A stretch of DNA of 64,000 nucleotides, from NCBI GenBank assembly GCA_038373885.1, contig JAWZYV010011610.1, positions 372,001-436,000 on the forward strand. Reading direction: 5' to 3'. Positions 24,447 through 33,639 of this stretch are shown in pieces (position 1 is the stretch's first letter; the number at the start of each line of letters is the position of its first letter). Source of the stretch: Cheiracanthium punctorium. Its lineage: Eukaryota > Arthropoda > Arachnida > Araneae > Cheiracanthiidae. The translations under genes and the position numbers were made by a program. A model generated the notes under the pieces. It saw only the letters and a program-made list of their open reading frames with translations. It was not told the DNA's origin and did not search any database.

Positions 24447-24880
24447 CAGGGTGAATGTAAACTCTTGGGCAAAACTTTAAGGGGTAATAAGGCACATGAT
24501 AAGGAATCAGAATCACATAGCAATGTGGGATCGGCACCGTCGTCTTCGTATAGCTGTTAATAATCACTTCGGAAAAAGTGCTGAAACAACAGTGCACTTG
24601 CCGTTCGTCAGAAACTAATGTATTTTTCTCCGAAAACAGAAGACTAAAATGGATAGTTTAAAAAGTTTATTGTATTTCATGGATGAAATTTTTGGAGACG
24701 AGCCTATTGCTTATGAAACTTGGTTAAGAAATTAGACGGACTCTTCAATGCTGTTCCAATAGTGATTATTACCGGGTAAGTTAAAACTGCGTTTCACCAC
24801 AGATTGCTATGTGATTACGATTCCTGATTGTGTGCCCTATCGCCCCTTAAAGTTTTGCCCAAGAGTTTAGATTCACCCTG
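24447..24880. mobile_element. Tc1/mariner-like element with long inverted repeats
   Basis: It starts CAGGGTGAATGTAAACTCTT and ends with the near-complement AAGAGTTTAGATTCACCCTG. TA dinucleotides flank it at 24445-24446 and 24881-24882. The inverted repeats extend about 85 bp, to the stretch ATCACATAGCAAT. The roughly 260-bp interior has no transposase motif. Confidence 0.78.
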
Positions 24881-24882
24881 TA

Positions 24883-25651
24883 TATGTTATCCAATTCATC
24901 ATTAAATACAAGAAAAAGAAAAAAAATATCAGCTGAAATTGGTATGTATCACAAATTTACAAACAAAACACCACGATCACCAAACACATGATTTTCTCTG
25001 ACATATTTGTGATGTGATTTCTCTATTCCAGTTAAAACGAAATGGAGGAGATATGTGTTCACAGGTCTTCGAATACAGACAACTTCATACATTCGAAAGC
25101 CAGAACAATTGACACTCGGAAAGATGACGGAAGTACGCTAAAAACTACATCCAGACATCGCTCATGCTATTTCCAGCCAACCTCTTCAAGGTTATTAACG
25201 CAGCACTTTTACTCTGTAATTTCGCACGTAATGAAGCCCTAATATATCTTCCCTAGCAGTTTCATCAATGTCACCTCCAAATGCTTGGATAATATTCTCC
25301 AGAGTTCCTCCAAAAAGGCTAAAGTACACTATTATTCACCCATTTTAATTGAAAAGGAAACGGCAGAGATCAAACGGAAGACTCGGTATTGTTTGCAAAA
25401 TTGCTATTTAATACCCGGATAACGGCCCGGCGGAATCCATTAATATGTGGTAGCAATTTAGATAAATTTATTTGCGGAATTTAATCAAAACTTATTTCCG
25501 TTTCTCAGAAGTCGTTCTTTTAAATAGCTCAGTTGCATTAGTAATATATTTCCCTTTTTTTTTGCCATTATCCAAAGGAGTAGAATATCGCCAGTGAAAT
25601 GAAAAAGTGGTTAAATGCGTTTCGTATATTGGTGAACTGAATCCGTTCGTA
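24883..25651. other. No recognisable gene
   Basis: AT-rich sequence without paired repeat ends or protein motifs. Confidence 0.5.
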
Positions 25652-25655
25652 TTAA

Positions 25656-25960
25656 CTCTTTGACGGGCGGTGGTTGTGCCGTGAAACCACCTTATTTCAG
25701 CGCATTCGCTGCTAGTCACACACAAAAAGAAAATAAGGTAAGTGGTCCCAATGCTGAAAAAGTGCAGCCGTTGCCATCGATCCATTTAACTATCAACAAC
25801 ATGGTGGTCAATCGAATCGCCCATCTGGTGCCACAGAGATAAAAGTTTTCTGGCGCACACCTGGCTGCGCGGCCACAGCTGGTTTTTCTGTACATTTAGT
25901 GCACCTTGGTAATATATCTCAATTTCACGCAGCCCTGACGTTAACGGGGAAAAAAAATTA
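25656..25960 (+). mobile_element. piggyBac-like MITE, TTAA family 1, very diverged copy
   Basis: TTAA at 25652-25655 precedes CTCTTTGACGGGCGGTG. Family-like segments include CCAATGCTGAAAAAGTGCAG, CATGGTGGTCAATCGAATCG and GGCTGCGCGGCCACAGC. The right end near 25950-25960 (GACGTTAACGGGG) is degraded. The window start (65-170) shares GCTGCTAGTGAC-type sequence with this copy (as ACTGCTAGTGAC), suggesting another fragment there. Confidence 0.5.
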
Positions 25961-25969
25961 AATAAATCT

Positions 25970-28900
25970 TACGATACCGTTTAACCTTGCGTCAATGACC
26001 GGGTACCTTTTGGGGGCAGGTTATGGTCTCTTTTAATTCTTGTTATTTACATGATATCTCAGCACCCCCCGGTTTATTAAAAATTCGCGAAACGTTTGGT
26101 CATCGACGCAACGGTTAAGAATGGTTATACTCTTATATTTCTACAAAATGTATTTAATAAAAAAAAAATTATTAAATTTTGATAAATATTTCAAAATTTT
26201 GTAAAAATCAAATCACTAGAAATAGTAGGGGGATTTGAACGTAATGTCGTTTTTCCGTAAGTCAGCATTTTTCCTAGCCAATTACTGAAGCTAATAATAC
26301 GAAATTTGGCATGTAGGAGTTTTATAACATATGTGCTAGATAAGACACTATTTTCCAAAATGCATAACTTATGAAGGATAGAGTATCAAAATGCGGGATA
26401 TCGCCGTCTTTTAACGTACCTTGGGTGATCTATGAGAAAGAAAAGTGAGATCCATAAAATTTCCATAAAATTATTGCTGCGTAACCAGGGTTGCAGTCCT
26501 AAAATAAGAAGTGACGGGGCGCTATAAATAAAGACCGTCACGTGCGAATTTTTTTAAGAAGGGGCGTGGCTAATGTTTCTTTCCTAGTAAAGGGTTTATT
26601 AAATTGCAATTTATTTATTTACAACAACAAAGTAGGAAAAACAACCTAGTAGGAACGTAAAGTAGGAGACGTAGGTACCTAGTAGGAACGTAAAGTTGGA
26701 CACATAGGTACCCACGGGTCGCGCTGGCTTTTTTTAAAGTTTCACCAATCCATTCGCCAAATTAGATTTTGCCGGACATCATTAAGAAATGCAATACCAA
26801 TATTTTCGCCAAATCGTATTTTCTTTTGCCAAAATAATTTTATTATCGCAATTTGCGACGTTGGCGATCGACAACGCGACCCCTGGGTACCTAGTAGGAA
26901 CGTAAAGTTGGAGACGTACTAAACGAAAAGTAGGAACGTAATAGAGCTGAAGCAAACCGCATGTATTCGGTACTAAGATACGGATAATCACTCAGACTCG
27001 AAGTAACGAATTGTTACTTTTCGGTTGATATCGTTACTCGATCCGAAGGTTCGGATCGAGCAGCTTCGAACTTCGAATACAGCTGCCAGGCGAGGCGAAC
27101 TAGGGGGGAAACAGGTTCCAGTAATCGAGTACTAATATCTTCTGTTATTTGTTACTGGCAGTTACTGGATATCGGATCGCGGTTTCAAGGGGGAAAATGA
27201 CTTTCGAGTGTGCATTTCGGATCGACCAGATTCGAACTTCGAATACAAAACTGCGGGAGGGAGAAAATGAATTTCGGTATTTGAGTAATAGTATGTTCCG
27301 TTCCGTTACTAGATACCGGAAGTATTATGGATTCTCGCTGTTTGAAGGGAAAAATCAGTTTCGGTATTTGAGTAGTAGTATGTTCTGGTTGCAATTCGTT
27401 TGTGCCGAGCCGGATGGTATCGTTTTGATGAGGTTTGGAAGAATCCGTATGTATCGTTACAGTTATGGAGATGGATATACTATCTGCTGCTCTATTGATA
27501 TGGGTCGTACAATGGGGGGATAGGATCCGGTGTATAGCATGTTCTTATGCGCAGTTGAACTTTTTTGCGGGGGGGGGTGTTCTTATAATTGTAGAGGAGC
27601 AATACATATAAGAGAAGCATGTTAGTAAGGGGTGCTAATTTCGGGCTTTCTAACATTTTGGTACTAAATAGTGGTGCAATCAGAATTCTTTCTTTCAGGG
27701 TGGTTCCGAAGCAGGATTGCGAACTTAACTTTTTCTTTTTTTTAGCTAGAATCGAAATATGAGTAATAAATAACAAATTATTTAAATACACCTTTTAAAA
27801 AATATATTTTTATAAAGTAAACGAATTCACACATTTTTATTATTTAAAATATTATTTGGAACTAAAAAAAATATTTAGCATTTAAACCTAAACACATTTT
27901 TTAAGTCATTGTTTAAAAAATATATTAAAAATTGTGAGCGACCCGGGATTTCTATGCCCACTCCTGCGTAAGCCACTGGTATTAAAATAATTCAATGAAG
28001 TTCAGTATGTTTCTAAAATGTCGGCGTTTAGGGGGCCATCTGCCCTATTTTATGGTACATTTTATTCCATGAACTCATGGAATACGCATAGCCCGGTGCA
28101 ACTATTCTTTCTGTATGAAAGGAGTGATAATTTTTGTTTAAAGAATGCTCTCATATATGCACCCACAGAAGGGGCTAACCCCTTTCATCCCAAAAGTGCA
28201 GAAATAGAACTGGAAATATCTTAAAAATAGGTAATTCTCATTGAATAAAACAATTTTAATTTAAAATATGGTAATTTTTAATTTACTTCGAAAAATGGTC
28301 CAGCAAAAGAAGTTTTTGATATGAAATAAGAACTCACAAATAATAAAGATATTATGCTTTTAGAGACGCAAAGTAGTTGATATCATACTGAGATCCCCTG
28401 CCCTGTGAATTTTATATATGTGGCCCAATCCCTGGATCTTAGTATTCGAGAACCCGCTCCCAGAAAAAACACGAGTCACAAGCTTTCCTTTACACTTTTT
28501 ATGATAAGAATGAACAGGTTAAACCAGCGTTCAGAATTAAAAAAAGGGGGGGTTGAGAAAAAGAAAGAATGGCATATGCCTTTGGAAGATTTCTATGTGC
28601 ACTCAGTAATTCGGATAATTTAGCATTGTATAAAACAATAAATGTGAATAAAAACAATCTGTAAATCAGAGAAAATAAGCTCTAAATACAACTTTGTACA
28701 ACTTCGCAAAAAAAAATTCTTTTTGGTTATGGGTTTATGTATGGGCGGCATATACCCATAACAACACTGTCCCGGATGTGTTGTTATGGGGCACTATATA
28801 ACACCCTATTACCGATTCTATTAGTAGTAACGAAAGTAACGAGTAACGAATACTTAGTAACGAATAGCGAACATCTAAGTAACAAATACATACGGATACT

Positions 28901-30208
28901 CATTTTGTCGTTACTTTTACAGCACTAGAACGTAACAACGACCAAAGTTCGTCTTTTCCTTCAGTATGACTTACTCGTGATTGACATGACCACCTCCAGC
29001 ATTCCTGTGTCAAAGTAACCACGTTTTGACGTAAGGTGTTTCATCCCATTGTCGAGGTGGGGAACCATTAAGTTTAATAAACATTGAGGATGACACCATG
29101 TTTAACAAAATGCTGTAACCCGTTCAAAACGAGATATTCTTCCTTTGCGTTCTGAAAGCATGGAAACGAGTGAGGGATAACTGAATAATCGGAAAAGAAA
29201 ATTATAAAAGACATAATTAGGTAGTACAAGTGCCCCATTCGTCGGAAATAAAGTGCAGACAAATTTTTCAAACATCTGGTTCCGCAAATTCTGCGATTCA
29301 TTGCCTGCAAAATTTAATATTACATCTTACATTTGAAGTTTCGAACATTTCTCTAATACCTGGATTCTGTTTTTATTAACCAGGGCGCCGCCTTGCCTTA
29401 AAAAAAAAGTACCTGGGCTCTGCCTTGGTTCGCCCTGGCCCCACTACACCCATGTGTGTAGCAAATACTTAACAATCAATTTGTGGCCATTTTCAATATC
29501 CTCTTTCAAGGAGGCTAGACGTGAAAAATGCAAAGTGGCCATCTTTCACGAAAGAAAAAAAAAATATCATGTATAGAGTTCTTGCTTTGAAATGTAATAA
29601 ATATGAATCTTTGTTCAGGCACAGCTTGTTTGTAATTAAAAAATTGTTCAAATTTCATTTGTTTAAATTTTATCTAAAGCGAAAGCATTACTTTCCGGTT
29701 CCCCTAATAAATTTAAAGGCAAAATCCAATTCGATTTTTATGGAGAGAGAAAAGTCGCGCAGCGGCAAGATGTTAATAAATCGAGACAAAGTGTTCAAAT
29801 CCTAACGAAATTCATTTTCATGATCCAGTCTTCTCTGGCTTGTCGTTACACCAGACGCCTACTCGCGATATTTGTTTTACGTACAAAGTGGGCGGAACTC
29901 GTATGTGCCGTCACCGCACGCGTGTTACTTCATAAGAACGCCTCATTTAATTTTTTTTTATTATTTTGTGGAGCGTGCCCCCTTCCCCCCCCCCCCCCAT
30001 CTCGTCATCTAATTTTGGTCCTTCCGAGCAGTGGGAGCTGGAAGTAGGCAAGAGATGACCGACGGGGGTAAATCAAGATAGATACACGACGAAAGGAAAT
30101 TAAAAATAACAACAACAACAACAAAAACTATCCAAAATATAAACAAGTTTATTTTGGATATCTTCGAAAACAGGAATCTGAGCTTGCTGCTGAAGGGCAG
30201 GGTTTTAG

Positions 30209-30247
<39 letters not shown>

Positions 30248-30500
30248 CACTAGACTGCAATTTCGCTCAATCCCAGAATTTTGTCTACGTATTTGTGTCT
30301 ACGAGACCTTGCAGACAGGTTTTGTAGATATGAACTGTGGCGTTGAAGATCTTTTCAAATGTGTTTGCCAGATAATGTGGAAGGGGGGGGGTGGGAGGCG
30401 TTAATAAAATGTTGGAAAGTCGCACAAGGTTTGCAATTTTTGGTAATTGATTGCTAAATTGGATGCCAAAACGCGACAATGTATTATAAATATATTTCGA
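25970..30500. other. No recognisable gene; two clusters of short repeats
   Basis: Between 26640 and 26930 the segment CTAGTAGGAACGTAAAGT recurs three times with TAGGTACC-type spacers. Between 26990 and 27400, and again at 28820-28925, repeats of GTAACGA and of TTCGAACTTCGAATAC occur, and the latter cluster ends TTACAGCACTAG like a hAT terminus. A 125-codon open frame at 27149-27523 reads through this repeat DNA and matches no family I recognise. A 32-bp T run lies at 30213-30244. Confidence 0.45.
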
Positions 30501-30501
30501 A

Positions 30502-30830
30502 TATAGTTAGAAAACGCCTGGCGAATATTGTAAAACAGCTTTACTAGGCGATTTTAATATAGATTTCAATTCCGATGAACTGTTTTGTGGAACAGAGAAG
30601 ACAAATACGATACACTCATAGATTATGATACACTTTCCAAATGGTATTTGTAAAGGTGAAGTATAGTTTGACTATGCCTGGCGAAAGTTGTTAAACAGTT
30701 TTGGTAGGCGATTTTTAGAAAGATTTCGATTCCAAAGATGTTTTTTATGGCACAAGTAAGAGTTCATTCCTATTAAAACGCCCCCACTCTCGCCAACCTA
30801 AAAAATCGCCGCACTTTGGCGAGCTTTGCA
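30502..30830 (+). repeat. Tandem relic containing a GDFN-coding motif
   Basis: Two units about 161 bp apart start TATAGTT and share CCTGGCGAA. One frame of unit 1 reads ALLGDFNIDF at 30538-30567. Unit 2 reads VLVGDF then a stop at 30698-30718. A third copy lies at 40380-40460. GDFN is a conserved motif of endonuclease/exonuclease/phosphatase domains, as in LINE endonucleases. All copies are broken by stops, so any coding origin is old. Confidence 0.4.
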
Positions 30831-31534
30831 GTCATGGGTCTCTAGGAATCTTGCACAAGTTTCAATGCTCCCGAAAGAAGTAGATGAAAACTAAGGTGAA
30901 CAAATTAGCGATAAACGTACCAGTTAAGGAATTTGAAGACACTTAATTTTAAAACTACATTAATTGGCAACCCAAAATAAATGCATAAGTAACGGAATGC
31001 TGTACTCACATGTTGTTCCAAATCGTCATTTTAATTCTAAATTACGGTTGCCACATAAATACAAAAAATCTGATGTGTCTAACACATGACTTCCTTGCAC
31101 GTCTATTAAATCAAAAATGTTTTTTACGCACTTCCTCTAAACTTATTTGTTTGAAAGATATAAAATATCGATAATAGTAAGATATAGCGATTTCTAGCCA
31201 AACATTTCGATATCGCCAAGCTCAGTTCAATTTGAAAGATTTCTTTCTGACACTTTATTTGGCGATATTTCACCAAAAGCCGACAAACTTGAAATAGTTT
31301 GCGAGATTTTGGGGATAGCCACAGTAGTCATTGACCACAGACTTTCAATGAATTGAATGCATCCATACACCTTAATGTATTTAAAGTCACTTGGCTCACC
31401 CTGTAAATAAATTCCCAGTCGATTGCTGTCAAAAAAGATATTGAAAACCGTTAGATATTATAATATAGTTCTAAATACAAAAGTTCAAAATTCTACGGGT
31501 TAAAGTTTTAGAGTTATACAAAATACGAAATAAT

Positions 31535-31800
31535 TTTTGGCGCCAAATTTGGCGATATTTCGGCGAAACTCGTCAATGTCGACGACATTTGGCGAGATAT
31601 TAAGCATGGACCAACAATGACAGATTATCGCCAAATTTGGCGATATTTCGCCAAAACTCGCCAAGAACCATGACAAATGGCGATACTTTGGGCAAGGACC
31701 AAATGACTGACATTCGCCAAATTTGGCGACATTTCGGCAAAACTCGCCAAGGTCGAGGACAGACGGCGAGATTTTGGGCATGTACCAAACAATGACTGTC
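31535..31800. repeat. 86-bp tandem repeat with CGCCAAATTTGGCG core
   Basis: Three units start with CGCCAAATTTGGCGA at 31543, 31629 and 31715, giving a period of 86 bp. Each continues with TTTCGxCxAAACTCGxCAA, a second GGCGA block and ACCAA-ATGAC. Diverged single units lie near 31265 and 47823. The open frames on the minus strand here (translated repeats of the type RNIAKFG) are by-products of the repeat. Confidence 0.85.
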
Positions 31801-31839
31801 TACAATTGTATTATATTGAAGATGCCCATAGACATTAAA

Positions 31840-31934
31840 GTACTGAAATTCTTTTCGGTGGTCCTGTAAATAAACTCTCCAGTAGATTTTAACCAAAAAT
31901 CGAGATGCACAACTAGATGTTACAACTTATATAT
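31840..31934 (+). repeat. Left part of a 173-bp repeat unit split by the retrotransposon
   Basis: The sequence GATGCACAACTAGATGTTAC and the preceding CTGTAAATAAACTCTCCAG match the repeat units at 39641-39980. The unit continues after the retrotransposon at 39299 with AATAGTTTTTGAGAT. The retrotransposon therefore interrupted one unit. Confidence 0.7.
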
Positions 31935-33269
31935 TGTTGCGGAATTACCTCCTAACTAGGGATTGTACTGCCCGGGACGTGCAGTCCTTGGGAAGGGGCA
32001 ATGTTACGAATTTTCGGGGCAACCCGCTGCTCTGGGGCTTAAAATGGTTTAAAATTCGTATTCTACGCTTCAAATAGATAAATTTTGCTTTTTGTTGCAT
32101 CAAAATCGGCCAATTAGAACCGGAGATACGGAGGTTTCGCTATCCCATATGTTTTTCTATGGGCTTCTAGAAATCTCGAGAAATATTAGTCCTAGAGCTT
32201 AGATCTCTTCACTTTTGAGGACTTATTTTTGGCGCCAAATTTGGCGATATTTCGCCCAAAATCGCCAAGCTTGGCGACTTTTTTGTCATTTGGCGCGATT
32301 TTCACAATGGGGCCTGGAAGTTGTTTTTCCTGCATTAAAAACGCATAATAACCTAACATTACTCTGCTACTCCTGGGGTTCGTCGTTCTAAAGTCCTGTT
32401 GGTGTAAATAGTTCAAGTAAAAAGTCACTTGTCAGGATGGAACACAAACTTTATTTCTTCTAGTACTTCGTAGAACAATCAGCTGCACACAATTCACAAG
32501 CACAATCTAGCAGTAACGTGCTTTTAACAATCCGCTTGGATCAGAAGCTCTCACAAATGCTGTATTTCTCACACAAAATAAGTCACTTTTACAGGCTAAA
32601 ATTCCGTGGAAATATTCAAGGGATATAGTACACTATCCCTTAAGACACAGCAATGAAGAATTTACACACAGCACTTTAAAAGCAGCTTCACAAAGCAAGC
32701 TAAAACACAGCTTCTATAGCACTATCAGTTCACACAAAACAAGCGTACTCAGAGCTCTTCACACATTGAATGTTCAACTCGCAACTGACTCCTCGGGGCG
32801 ATGCACGCTTCTATAAATAGCCGACGCAGGAGGTACAAGAGGTTTCCAGAAAAGTCAATTTCTCGAGGGTTCTACATAAAGCGTGAATTTTGATTACGTC
32901 ATAGAAGAGAAATGTTAGGTTATTATGCGTTTTTAATGCAGGAAAAACAACTTCCAGGCCCCATTGGGAAAACCGCGCCAAATGACCAAAAAGTCGCCAA
33001 GCTTGGCGACTTTTGGCGAAATATCGCCAAATTTGGCGCCAAAAATAAGTCCTCAAAAGTGAAGAGATCTAAGCTCTAGGACTAATATTTCTCGAGATTT
33101 CTAGAAGCCCATAGAAAAACATATGGGAAAGCGAAAACTCCGTATCTCCGGTTCTAATTGGCCGATTTTGATGCAACAAAAAGCAAAATTTATCTATTTG
33201 AAGCGTAGAATACGAATTTTAAACCATTTTAAGCCCCAGAGCAGCGGGTTTCCCCGAAAATTCGTAACA
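31935..33269 (-). repeat. 3' LTR of the retrotransposon, enlarged by an insertion
   Basis: It ends TGTTGCGGAATTA on the outer side and TTCGTAACA on the inner side, the same as the 5' LTR. Its length is 1335 bp against 921 bp for the 5' LTR. Removing the 414-bp inverted insertion leaves exactly 921 bp, so there are no other net length changes. Confidence 0.93.
31947..32360 (+). repeat. 414-bp inverted insertion in the 3' LTR
   Basis: This segment is the reverse complement of 32911-33324, with around ten differences by eye. The copied region covers about 359 bp of the LTR and 55 bp of internal sequence including the polypurine tract. It sits 12-13 bp from the outer LTR edge and is absent from the 5' LTR. 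The two arms and the 550-bp spacer could form a hairpin with a 414-bp stem. TTA is repeated at both junctions. Confidence 0.9.
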
Positions 33270-33282
33270 TTGCCCCCTTCCC
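33270..33282 (-). other. Polypurine tract
   Basis: In the sense direction, GGGAAGGGGGCAA immediately precedes the 3' LTR start TGTTACG. A purine-rich tract at this position primes plus-strand DNA synthesis in LTR retroelements. It is also present in the inverted insertion. Confidence 0.85.
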
Positions 33283-33639
33283 AAGGACTGCACGTCCCGG
33301 GCAGTACAATCCCTAGTTAGGAGGTCACACAGGTACCTACACTGTATAACACTTAACAAGATCTTAACAACATAATTCAAGCAAGTAATCAATAGCACAA
33401 TAAGCAAATACACATTAATAAACTAATAATCATCATAATAAATAATTACACTGTAATAAGTAATCAATGTAATAACAAATACACATTAATAAAATCCAAT
33501 ATATTACAAATATGTACACTAAACATGGCGTAAGTGGTGAGAGAAAGAGAGTTGAAGAAAGAGGAAGAGAAGGGAAAGACAGGAAAGAAATGAGAGTTGA
33601 AAGAAAAGAGGAATTACGCCATAGTGACCATGGTCTGAG
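33283..33639 (-). other. Retrotransposon 3' non-coding region
   Basis: About 355 bp lie between the integrase stop and the polypurine tract. The region is AT-rich with repeated TAATAAT and ACACATTAATAAA strings and a purine-rich stretch near 33535-33610 (plus strand). No open frame with envelope-like features is present. Confidence 0.7.

Noticed and set aside
27149..27523. 124-codon open frame
   Set aside because: It runs through short repeated DNA with TTCGAACTTCGAATAC-type motifs. The repeated peptides reflect that DNA, and no family is recognisable.
31500..31896. Overlapping 93- and 98-codon frames with repeated RNIAKFG-like peptides
   Set aside because: They are translations of the 86-bp tandem repeat, open in several phases, without a start or domain.
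33283..33639. Possible env downstream of integrase
   Set aside because: Only about 355 bp are available and no open frame, signal peptide or membrane segment is present.
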